DNA of 6,454 bases, taken from positions 1 to 6,454 of the forward strand of contig CALBGD010000343.1 in assembly GCA_937893735.1 (NCBI GenBank), read 5' to 3'. The DNA is from an uncultured Clostridia bacterium (GTDB lineage Bacteria; Bacillota; Clostridia; Oscillospirales; Ruminococcaceae). Numbering within the stretch: position 1 is the first letter of the stretch; every line of letters starts with the position of its first letter. Position numbers and translations under genes: made by a program. The notes under the pieces were generated by a model. That model was given only the letters and a program-made list of their open reading frames with translations. It ran no database searches and was not told the DNA's origin. This document shows positions 1 to 5,161 of the stretch, piece by piece.

Positions 1-67
1 CATCGGCACCGAGCACATCGACGACCTTATCGAGGCTCTTGATACCGCTTTCGCCGCGATCAAGTAA
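1..67 (+). CDS. 3' end of a PLP-dependent Cys/Met metabolism enzyme, probably O-acetylhomoserine sulfhydrylase
   Basis: Only the last 21 codons are in the window, read from position 2 to the TAA at 65-67. The residues are IGTEHIDDLIEALDTAFAAIK. The pattern of a conserved I-G-x-E-x-x-D-D-L-I followed by an amphipathic helix is the usual C-terminus of the Cys/Met metabolism PLP-dependent family. The plain ending after the helix is commonest in O-acetylhomoserine aminocarboxypropyltransferases, which make homocysteine from O-acetylhomoserine and sulfide in the cytoplasm. The active site lies outside the window, so cystathionine gamma-synthase or gamma-lyase remain possible. The gene is followed by about 120 bases of untranslated sequence and a clear terminator, so it is probably the last gene of its transcript. 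Confidence 0.65.
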   Translation, partial: IGTEHIDDLIEALDTAFAAIK

Positions 68-189
68 AATTCCGGATCTCCGGGGAAGGCGCGCACATTC
101 CTTTCCCGCAGGTCTGAGAGTACCATTGTTTGCTTACCGTTCACAGGTTTTTCCTGAATACCTTAATAGTTACTTCATCACTTTAACTT

Positions 190-220
190 TCCCGGCTCCA
201 CCCGAGCCGGGAGTTTTTTT
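190..220 (+). terminator. Rho-independent terminator of the upstream enzyme gene
   Basis: An 8-bp GC-rich stem pairs CCCGGCTC (191-198) with GAGCCGGG (204-211) around a 5-base loop. One more A-T pair closes it outside, and a run of seven T follows (214-220). It ends transcription from the enzyme gene that stops at 67. The stretch from 68 to 189 holds no gene; it contains a small CCGGA/TCCGG hairpin near 72-83. Confidence 0.9.
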
Positions 221-272
221 ATCCGGGTGAATATCCGCAGGGATTCCGGACATAATATGCTCAGGAAAAAAG

Positions 273-510
273 TTTAAGGCAACACCGCGCAATTAACGGT
301 TGGCACCTTTGCCGTACGCTTACTTGCATCTTTTTCGTCATATTGCACAACTTTCGCTTGACAGGCGTGGTCTCCCCCTGCTGGGGGAGGTGTCACGAAG
401 TGACAGAGGGGCTGACCGAAAGACCAGCCTGTCTGCGCTCAATTTGTACAATCTGACAAAAAAATCTGCGGCGTAATCGCACGACAATAATTGTGCGGTG
501 TTACCTTAAA
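273..510. mobile_element. MITE-like palindromic element, 238 bp, no coding capacity
   Basis: The two ends are inverted copies: 273-295 pairs with 488-510 with only two differences in 23 bases (TAAGG-y-AACACCGC-r-CAATTA). The similarity continues inward with gaps: a gtca-ATTG-ACAA block near 338-352 mirrors its complement near 438-452, and GACAGGC-g-TGGTCT (360-373) mirrors AGACCAGCCTGTC (421-433). The whole element can therefore fold as one long hairpin with arms of roughly 88-99 bases around a central module at 374-420. No open frame of note lies inside. These are properties of a non-autonomous miniature inverted-repeat element. No convincing target-site duplication is visible in the A/T-rich flanks, so mobility is inferred. 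The right end lies 28 bases upstream of the tRNA promoter. Confidence 0.65.
371..425 (+). repeat. Interspersed hairpin module, copy 1 (core of the palindromic element)
   Basis: The module contains TCCCCC/GGGGGA, then TGTCAC-gaa-GTGACA (391-405), then AGAGGGG and CTGACCGA. A second copy is at 5034-5087. The two differ inside the second stem by a paired change (T-A here, G-C there), so the hairpin is preserved. The module is of the small palindromic repeat type that is scattered through many clostridial genomes. Confidence 0.75.
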
Positions 511-538
511 AATTTTTTGGATTTTTTTCAGAAAGTAC

Positions 539-567
539 TTGACAAAATGGATTTACCGTGATATAAT
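539..567 (+). promoter_or_regulatory. Sigma-A promoter of the tRNA-Gln gene
   Basis: A perfect -35 box TTGACA (539-544) and a perfect -10 box TATAAT (562-567) are separated by 17 bases. The expected start is near 574, about 11 bases before the mature tRNA at 585. A full-consensus promoter suits a stable RNA gene. Confidence 0.93.
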
Positions 568-584
568 ATTATTCGTTAAGTTAC

Positions 585-660
585 TGCGGTGTCGCCAAGC
601 GGTAAGGCAGATGACTCTGACTCATCCATTGCGAGGGTTCAAATCCTTCCACCGCAACCA
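585..660 (+). tRNA. tRNA-Gln, anticodon CTG
   Basis: All cloverleaf parts are visible. The 7-bp acceptor stem TGCGGTG (585-591) pairs with CACCGCA (650-656), followed by discriminator A657 and an encoded CCA (658-660). The D-arm contains GCCAAGCGGTAAGGC. The anticodon stem GATGA (610-614) pairs with TCATC (622-626) around the loop CTCTGAC, giving anticodon CTG at 617-619, which reads the glutamine codon CAG. The T-arm is GAGGG-TTCAAAT-CCTTC with one G-U pair. The sequence matches bacterial tRNA-Gln in its acceptor and D-arm. It stands alone, with its own promoter and terminator and no neighbouring tRNA genes. Confidence 0.96.
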
Positions 661-670
661 AATCAAAGAA

Positions 671-694
671 GCCACCCAATAGGGTGGTTTTTTT
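671..694 (+). terminator. Rho-independent terminator of the tRNA gene
   Basis: Stem CCACCC (672-677) pairs with GGGTGG (682-687) around an AATA loop, with a G-T pair outside and seven T at 688-694. It starts 11 bases after the tRNA. Confidence 0.92.
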
Positions 695-722
695 GTGCCT
701 TGTAACGTAATATTAATTATAT

Positions 723-755
723 AAAAAATCACCGCCCTCCGACCGGAGAGCGGTG
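723..755 (-). terminator. Terminator of the SGNH lipoprotein gene, possibly bidirectional
   Basis: An 11-bp stem with one mismatch (730-740 against 745-755) surrounds a GACC loop. On the minus strand it is followed by six T (the A-run at 723-728), 15 bases after the stop of the lipoprotein gene. On the plus strand it is followed by TTTCTTTT, so it could also catch read-through from the tRNA gene. Confidence 0.88.
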
Positions 756-769
756 TTTCTTTTAATAGC

Positions 770-2191
770 TTACGCCAGCGTTATAGCGGAGATATAGAAC
801 GCCGAGCTCTCGCCGGGCACTCCCTTGGGAACTATCTTGAGGGTGTGCTTTCCGGAGCTCATGAAGCTCTTCACCTCGGTGAACTGGACGTAGTTTCCCC
901 AGCCGCCGGAGAAATCCGCGTTGAGGGTGGTGACGAAATCATCGTCTATATAGATATCCGCGAGACCGCCCTTGCTGGTGAGCTTTCCGTACAGGAAGCC
1001 TATGCTCTGCGCCTCTACCTCGACAACGAGCGCCGCGTCATCGCCGTAGGACCCGTCTGCGGTCTTTGCTATCCACGGGTCGTTGAAGCCGCCGAAGTTC
1101 ATGCTCTTCTTCTCGAAAGCTCCGGCGGAAACGGGCTGAGCTTCCTCAACGGTGAGCATTCTTGCGTTTTCGTACTTCTCGCCGCTGTCGCCGGGAGCCG
1201 CGAGCTGTGGGTCGGTGTCGTCGATGCTGTCAACGTTGTCGATGACGTACTGGAGGTATGTGGTGAGCATAGCGCTGAGTATCGCGTGGCCTGCGGTGTT
1301 CGGGTGGATATTGTCGCCGGAGATATCGGACCACACCTTGCCGCTTGTGTTGGTGTTCAGGAAGTTCAGCATTGCGTCATGGTAGGACACCATCGGAACG
1401 GAGTACTTCTCGGCCACCTCGCCGTGGCATTCCTGCACGCTTGTGCCGTTGTCCTGCGTCATTGCGACGCAGATGATTCCGGGGTTGGTGGAGTGCTTCC
1501 AGATCTTGCGGATAAGGCCCTCGTAGGTGAGCTTGTTGATGGCGTTGTTCTGGGACTCGTCGTTTACCGAGAAGTCGATGAAAACGAGGTCGGGGTCGTA
1601 GCTGAGCACCTGCTCGTCGCAGCGGTGCACGCCGATGTAGGAGCCTGTCGCGCCGATACCTGCGTTGACGTAGTTCACCTTTGCGTCAGGGAACTGCTCC
1701 TGGATCCACTTTGCGGTGAGCGCGGCGTAGCAGGTCTCGCCGTCAGCGCCGGTGCCCTGAGTGATGGAGCCTCCGAGGAACGCAACGGTCGCTTCCTCGC
1801 CGGACTGGAGCTTTTTGATGAACTTTGCGATACGCGCGGGGTTGCCCTCGTTGTACATCAGCAGGGGGAGCATATCCTGCGCCGCCTGATCAGCGGCGGA
1901 CTGGTCGAGCCCGAGGGAGGACTGGACAGCCTGCGAGAGCAGGTCGGGCTTCATTGCAACGGGGAGGGAAGCGCCTGTTTCGGCTCCGGACTCTGCGCCG
2001 GGCTCAGCGGAGGTATCGTCCTGCGCGCCGGAATCGGTCTGGGAGGTATCAGTCTGGGAGGTAGCCTCTGCCTGGGAGGCAGCCTCTGCCTGGGAGGAGC
2101 TCTCGCTGGACGGTGTGGAATTCCCGCCGGAGCAGCCCGCCATTGCGAGCACCATAGCTCCTGCGAGCATTACTGCGACAAATTTTTTCAT
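770..2191 (-). CDS. Lipoprotein SGNH/GDSL-family hydrolase, probable surface carbohydrate esterase
   Basis: 473 residues. Residues 1-20 are a lipoprotein signal peptide (MKKF, hydrophobic core, LAMAGC with Cys20 as lipid site), so the enzyme should be anchored outside the membrane. Residues 21-75 are a Ser/Ala/Gln/Glu/Thr linker built partly from SQ-[AT]-[ED] repeats; the DNA there (2037-2100) is a degenerate 15-18-base tandem repeat. The catalytic domain spans about 115-320 and carries every SGNH block: nucleophile Ser142 in LGGSITQG, Gly in NAGIGATGS (176-184), Asn210 in FSVND, and Asp293/His296 in DNIHPN. Residues about 355-473 look like an all-beta domain (YIDDD, GKHTLKIVP) that I cannot assign; by position it may bind carbohydrate. 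The family hydrolyses ester bonds, often acetyl groups on plant polysaccharides; the substrate here is inferred. The ATG at 2191 has AAGGAGA (2199-2205) 7 bases upstream. Confidence 0.88.
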   Translation of the reverse strand: MKKFVAVMLAGAMVLAMAGCSGGNSTPSSESSSQAEAASQAEATSQTDTSQTDSGAQDDTSAEPGAESGAETGASLPVAMKPDLLSQAVQSSLGLDQSAADQAAQDMLPLLMYNEGNPARIAKFIKKLQSGEEATVAFLGGSITQGTGADGETCYAALTAKWIQEQFPDAKVNYVNAGIGATGSYIGVHRCDEQVLSYDPDLVFIDFSVNDESQNNAINKLTYEGLIRKIWKHSTNPGIICVAMTQDNGTSVQECHGEVAEKYSVPMVSYHDAMLNFLNTNTSGKVWSDISGDNIHPNTAGHAILSAMLTTYLQYVIDNVDSIDDTDPQLAAPGDSGEKYENARMLTVEEAQPVSAGAFEKKSMNFGGFNDPWIAKTADGSYGDDAALVVEVEAQSIGFLYGKLTSKGGLADIYIDDDFVTTLNADFSGGWGNYVQFTEVKSFMSSGKHTLKIVPKGVPGESSAFYISAITLA

Positions 2192-2257
2192 AGATGTTTC
2201 TCCTTAAATTAAGTAATAAGTCAAGAACGTTAGGTTCAGTAACTGCTTACATATAGA

Positions 2258-2286
2258 ATTATACACCTAAAAAATATGCTTGTCAA
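2258..2286 (-). promoter_or_regulatory. Sigma-A promoter of the SGNH lipoprotein gene
   Basis: Read on the minus strand, TTGACA (complement of 2281-2286) and TATAAT (complement of 2258-2263) are both perfect and 17 bases apart. The start should be near 2251, giving a leader of about 60 bases before the ATG at 2191. I see no strong hairpin or operator in that leader. Confidence 0.92.
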
Positions 2287-2289
2287 TAG

Positions 2290-2688
2290 CGCGGGAGGGT
2301 TTTGGCGGGAGTTCCGGAAGATATCAGAAGCGGCGGGGGCGCACTGGGAGAACGGTTTGCCTGACGGCTGTTACGGAGCGTTCCTGCGACTGTGTATCCG
2401 TAGGGGAGGGGAGATTAAGACGATAACGTGCTTGGTGGTGGAAAACTCTTCGTTTCTCAGACACGCTACGCTTAGTCTGCCCCTGCCCACACCCCTTTAG
2501 CGCCTTTTGAGCGTAATCAGACGTGCGCGACAGAGATGAGCATGACAAGGAGTTGCTCTGTGAGGGGAGTTTCGCCTCTGCGGAGGCGACAAGGGCGCCG
2601 CCCTTGACCTGCGAGGGGGTCGCCCCCTCGACCGCGAGTAAACACCGTGGCTCGGATTTTATGGGAGATACGGGAAGCGGCGCACAGC
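2290..2688. other. Intergenic stretch without a convincing gene; hairpin cluster at 2573-2630
   Basis: Short open frames exist on both strands (for example 2276-2500 plus and 2324-2548 minus), but none has a ribosome site or a recognisable protein, and they overlap each other. The notable content is three close, perfect hairpins: CGCCTC-tgcg-GAGGCG (2573-2588), CAAGGGC-gcc-GCCCTTG (2590-2606) and CGAGGGGG-tcg-CCCCCTCG (2612-2630). These resemble the dispersed palindromes found between genes in related Clostridia. Between 2290 and 2570 I see nothing I can name. Confidence 0.6.
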
Positions 2689-2713
2689 AAAAAGGGAGGG
2701 GCTGCCCCCTCCC
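2689..2713 (-). terminator. Rho-independent terminator of the Spo0A-like gene
   Basis: On the minus strand, GGGAGGGG pairs with CCCCTCCC (2706-2713 against 2694-2701) around a GCAG loop, followed by five T (A-run 2689-2693). It lies about 80 bases after the stop codon. A repeat and a small GCCGC-gaa-GCGGC hairpin (2746-2758) lie in between. Confidence 0.88.
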
Positions 2714-2745
2714 ATGAAACTATATAAAACTCAGAATCAGAATAC

Positions 2746-2796
2746 GCCGCGAAGCGGCACCTTAATTCCGAATTAAGAATTCCGAATTCCGAATTA
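2746..2796. repeat. AATTCCGAATT-type repeat with adjoining GAA-loop hairpin, copy 1
   Basis: A GCCGC-gaa-GCGGC hairpin (2746-2758) is followed by ACC and then AATTCCGAATT (2764-2774), AAG, and a double unit AATTCCGAATTCCGAATTA (2778-2796). The last bases provide the TAA stop codon of the Spo0A-like gene (2794-2796), so the repeat abuts or slightly overwrites the gene end. The same order of GAA-loop hairpin, short spacer and AATTCCGAATTCCGAATTA occurs on the minus strand at 4917-4954. Confidence 0.75.
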
Positions 2797-3573
2797 TCTC
2801 TGGTATGCTGGTACGTTATTCTTCTGCTTGAATTTCAGCCGCAGGTGGTCTGCGATAAGCGCTATGAACTCCGAATTTGTGGGCTTCCCGCGGGTGGTAT
2901 GCACCGTGTAGGAGAATATCCTTGTCAGCACGTCCACATCGCCCCTGTCCCATGCTATCTCGATGGCGTGGCGTATAGCCCTCTCCACCCGGGAGCTGGT
3001 CGTCTGGTAGTACTTTGCGACTGTCGGATAAAGGAGCTTTGTGATGCAGTTTATCATCTCGTCGTTATTGACGGAGAGCATTATCGCGGTGCGCAGGTAG
3101 TGATACCCCTTGATATGCGCGGGTATCCCCACCTGATGGATTATCTCAGTGACGGCGCATTCAAGGTCGGTCTCGTCCGGGACAGCCTCCGGCTCCTCGC
3201 GGTTGGAGCACAGGCGCGTCACGCGGCTGACGAGGTAATCCGGGTCGATGGGCTTCACCATGAATCCCGCCGCGCCGGCGTTCATTGCTTCACGCTCGAG
3301 CATGGGGTCCTCCCTGCCGGAAACTATGAGCACATTCGGGCAGTATTTCTTCTCTGTCTTTAGTCTGCGGATCACCTCCACGGCGTCGCAGAACGGCATT
3401 TTAGCCTCCAGCACCGCCACGTCCGGCGCCTCGGACTTTATGGAGCTGAGCACTGCGTTTCCGTCGCAGTGGCGGGTTATCGCGTACATTCCCGCGCCCT
3501 TCAGGGCTCCTGCCCATGCCATGCCGCAGTCGGCGGTGTCGCTTCCGATTAGTACCTTGATCTTGCTGTTCAT
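2794..3573 (-). CDS. spo0A: Spo0A-family response regulator with Glu in place of the phospho-acceptor Asp
   Basis: 259 residues (B. subtilis Spo0A has 267). Spo0A is the DNA-binding master regulator of entry into sporulation, normally activated by phosphorylation of Asp56. The C-terminal DNA-binding domain (about 139-250) is well kept: VTEIIHQVGIPAHIKGYHYLR (141-161), a YPTVAK segment, SRVERAIRHAIEIAW (194-208, HTH region) and GKPTNSEFIALIADHLRL (229-246), all hallmarks of Spo0A. The receiver domain (about 5-120) keeps its fold, with Asp12, Ser85 and Lys107 in the usual places. However, the first acidic residue is Ser11, and the phospho-acceptor position reads V-L-E56-A-K-M-P, encoded by GAG at 3406-3408. 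It therefore cannot take phosphate in the usual way. The ATG at 3573 has GGAGG 7 bases upstream (3581-3585). It is monocistronic, with its own promoter and terminator, and has no spoIVB in the intervals visible here. It may be a divergent paralogue or the lineage's only Spo0A. Confidence 0.9.
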   Translation of the reverse strand: MNSKIKVLIGSDTADCGMAWAGALKGAGMYAITRHCDGNAVLSSIKSEAPDVAVLEAKMPFCDAVEVIRRLKTEKKYCPNVLIVSGREDPMLEREAMNAGAAGFMVKPIDPDYLVSRVTRLCSNREEPEAVPDETDLECAVTEIIHQVGIPAHIKGYHYLRTAIMLSVNNDEMINCITKLLYPTVAKYYQTTSSRVERAIRHAIEIAWDRGDVDVLTRIFSYTVHTTRGKPTNSEFIALIADHLRLKFKQKNNVPAYQR

Positions 3574-3710
3574 GATTTTTCCTCCATATAATTACTCTCG
3601 CGGAACTCTGAAAGCCTCCTTACGCTCTCAGTGGTTCCTATTTTCCCCGGCGGAGCTTTCCCCTCTCTGCCTTATTTTCGGACCTCATGTTCGTTCTTTT
3701 TATGTCCGGT
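3574..3710 (-). promoter_or_regulatory. Leader of the Spo0A-like gene with a 37-base hairpin
   Basis: About 135 bases of untranslated leader are predicted. At 3602-3638 a two-part stem can form on the minus strand: GGAAC with GTTCC outside and CTGAGAGC with GCTTTCAG inside (one G-U pair), with the 8-base loop GTAAGGAG. The loop displays an AAGGAG sequence like a ribosome site, but no start codon follows it at a usable distance. The true ribosome site, GGAGG at 3581-3585, is outside the stem. It matches no riboswitch class I know. Confidence 0.45.
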
Positions 3711-3716
3711 AACTAA

Positions 3717-3745
3717 ATAATACCATATTCTGGATTTAAATGCAA
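3717..3745 (-). promoter_or_regulatory. Probable promoter of the Spo0A-like gene
   Basis: On the minus strand, TTGCAT (complement of 3740-3745) and TATTAT (complement of 3717-3722) are 17 bases apart. TGG directly before the -10 makes it an extended -10 type, which offsets the weak -35. No clear 0A box (TGTCGAA) was seen nearby. Confidence 0.65.
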
Positions 3746-3893
3746 GAGGTTTTTGGAAATTTCTTGAAGCGCAATAAACCGCCGAAATTCCAGAAGAAAA
3801 ACCCCGCGAACCCGCATACAGCCGCGTTCAACGGACATTTAGCCGCAGAATATGCGAATATTCCTTAACGTCAAATTAACACGAAAGATAAGG

Positions 3894-3923
3894 AAAAACC
3901 CCGGAATCTCTCGGAATCCGGGG
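3894..3923 (-). terminator. Rho-independent terminator of the AraC-family gene
   Basis: On the minus strand, CCCCGGA pairs with TCCGGGG (3917-3923 against 3899-3905) and is followed by five T (A-run 3894-3898). It begins 22 bases after the stop codon at 3946. It separates this gene from the Spo0A-like gene downstream. The stretch from 3746 to 3893 holds nothing else I can name. Confidence 0.85.
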
Positions 3924-3945
3924 AACGATTTATGGTAATTACTGG

Positions 3946-4905
3946 TTATTCCCTGTCGCTGCGGTACTGCTTCGGGGTCATTCCGGTATGCGTGCGGAAC
4001 AGCTTGCAGAAATACGCGGAGCTGCTGAATCCGCACTCCAGGGCGACTGCCTCCACGGTCATATTGCTGTCGCGGAGCATCTGCATGGAGCGCTCCACGC
4101 GGTGTTTGAGCAGGTAGCTCACGGGGGAGGTGTGCAGGTAGCTCTGGAAGCACCTTGAAGCCTCGCTGCGGCTTATGCTGGCGGCGTTTGCGATATCCTG
4201 AAGGGAAACGTCCTCGGCGTAGTGCTCCTGAATGAAGCCTATCATCTTCTGCATTCTTATCTGGAGGACGTGTTCGTTCTTGACGGCGGGGGCGAGCTCT
4301 ATCTCGGTGTGGTGCATGAAAAGGAGCTCCCACGCGCGGTTTATCTCGCACTGCACGCGTATCTCGAAGCACTCCGGCGAACCCGGAGGGTTGCTGAACT
4401 GGAGCATGGGCACCTCGCCGTAGCTGCCTATCTCGCCGTAGCTCTGGAGCATGGAGAACACGCGGTCAAGGCAGTCGAGTATCTCCAGCTTCCACGGTGC
4501 GGAATCGTCCAGTACGACATACGGCAGACGGGAGTTCAGGGTTATCGGCATTATGTACCGGGAGTTTATCACGCTGTTTACAGGCGCGATGAACTCCGGC
4601 TGGAACACGACATTCGGGCACCAGCAGGGAGCCTCCCCGCTGGAGGTGTAGCTGTGCAGGCAGTTGGTGTTCATGAATATGCCCTGACCGGCGTACAGAG
4701 TTATCTCGCTGTTTGCCGCCTGAATTTTAACAGTGCCATGGTGCACCACGAAGAACTCAAGATTCGGGTGCCAGTGCAGCGGCACGCTGTTCCCCGGTAT
4801 ATGCAGGGAATTGACATAGTATTGTATAGGAAACTCGGCCTTTCCATGCTGGATAAGCTCCTGAAAGTTCTCTTTCAGCGGCATACGGAATTCTTCCAAA
4901 CACAC
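3946..4905 (-). CDS. AraC/XylS-family transcriptional regulator with N-terminal cupin sensor domain
   Basis: 319 residues from GTG 4905, or 312 from the internal ATG at 4884. I favour the ATG: GGAAG (4893-4897) sits 8 bases before it, whereas the G-run before the GTG is only about two bases away. Residues about 30-100 form a cupin-like sensor domain (VPLHWHPNLEFF with His44 and His46, then GTVKI and AGQGIFMNTNCLHSY), which in this family usually binds a sugar. A less conserved middle follows (about 100-205). The C-terminus holds the paired helix-turn-helix of AraC: VSLQDIANAASISRSEASRCFQ (213-234) and MTVEAVALECGFSSSAYFCK with LFRTHTGMTPKQYR (262-295), the family signature. It acts as a cytoplasmic DNA-binding regulator. 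It diverges from the solute-binding protein gene at 5426 and probably controls it and itself. The ligand cannot be read from the sequence. Confidence 0.9.
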   Translation of the reverse strand: MCLEEFRMPLKENFQELIQHGKAEFPIQYYVNSLHIPGNSVPLHWHPNLEFFVVHHGTVKIQAANSEITLYAGQGIFMNTNCLHSYTSSGEAPCWCPNVVFQPEFIAPVNSVINSRYIMPITLNSRLPYVVLDDSAPWKLEILDCLDRVFSMLQSYGEIGSYGEVPMLQFSNPPGSPECFEIRVQCEINRAWELLFMHHTEIELAPAVKNEHVLQIRMQKMIGFIQEHYAEDVSLQDIANAASISRSEASRCFQSYLHTSPVSYLLKHRVERSMQMLRDSNMTVEAVALECGFSSSAYFCKLFRTHTGMTPKQYRSDRE

Positions 4906-4916
4906 ACCCCCTGGTT

Positions 4917-4954
4917 AATTCGGAATTCGGAATTAATGTGTCCGGCTTCGCCGG
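4917..4954 (-). repeat. AATTCCGAATT-type repeat with GAA-loop hairpin, copy 2; left member of a 27-base direct repeat
   Basis: On the minus strand a CCGGC-gaa-GCCGG hairpin (complement of 4942-4954) is followed by ACACATT and AATTCCGAATTCCGAATT, the same order as at 2746-2796. Bases 4917-4943 recur at 5128-5154 in the same orientation with only two differences in 27, both C/G swaps inside the CGG/CCG triplets. The repeat lies immediately upstream of the AraC-family start codon. Confidence 0.8.
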
Positions 4955-4994
4955 ATATATTTAAAATTATAGATATTTAAATCAGTCCGCGGCA

Positions 4995-5011
4995 GCAGAC
5001 ACGATGTCTGC
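4995..5011. repeat. Perfect 7-bp hairpin in the AraC-family leader
   Basis: GCAGACA pairs with TGTCTGC around CGA. It lies between the two 27-base direct repeats and just before the shared hairpin module. No T-run follows on either strand, so it is not a terminator. Confidence 0.6.
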
Positions 5012-5033
5012 GCAGTTGCCCCAAAGGGACGTG

Positions 5034-5087
5034 TCTCCCCCAGCGGGGGAGGTGGCACGAAGTGCCAGAGGGGTTGACCGACAGAAC
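5034..5087. repeat. Interspersed hairpin module, copy 2
   Basis: This is the counterpart of 371-425. TCCCCC pairs with GGGGGA (5036-5050), then TGGCAC-gaa-GTGCCA (5053-5067), AGAGGGG, TTGACCGA and CAGAAC. The inner stem carries a G-C pair where the first copy has T-A. Unlike copy 1 it is not flanked by long inverted arms. A further imperfect GCCGCCC/GGGCAGC hairpin follows near 5095-5114. Confidence 0.75.
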
Positions 5088-5127
5088 ATGACGCCGCCCA
5101 ACAGAGGGCAGCAGGGTGGACGACCGA

Positions 5128-5154
5128 AATTCCGAATTCCGAATTAATGTGTCC
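5128..5154. repeat. AATTCCGAATT-type repeat, copy 3; right member of the 27-base direct repeat
   Basis: AATTCCGAATTCCGAATTA followed by ATGTGTCC, matching 4917-4943 in 25 of 27 bases. With that copy it brackets a 184-base block of hairpins (4944-5127). The block lies between the AraC-family gene and its promoter. Confidence 0.8.
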
Positions 5155-5161
5155 CCCCCTT

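Noticed and set aside
265..520. Target-site duplication around the palindromic element
   Set aside because: Both flanks are A/T homopolymer runs, so any short match there is not informative.
491..682. 63-codon plus-strand frame over the tRNA
   Set aside because: It runs through the tRNA-Gln gene and its promoter and has no ribosome site.
845..2212. A 455-codon open frame on the plus strand opposite the lipoprotein gene
   Set aside because: It is a mirror of GC-rich codon use. The minus-strand frame carries a signal peptide and all SGNH catalytic blocks; this one has no known motif or ribosome site.
2276..2548. Two overlapping 74-codon frames on opposite strands between genes
   Set aside because: No ribosome site, atypical starts, and no recognisable protein features.
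3839..4372. Minus-strand 177-codon frame within the AraC-family gene, and 4222-4980 on the plus strand
   Set aside because: Both are other-frame shadows of the AraC-family gene, which has the complete helix-turn-helix signature.
4917..5154. CRISPR array from the repeated AATTCCGAATT units
   Set aside because: Only two units in this block, with a 184-base interval made of hairpins rather than regular spacers.
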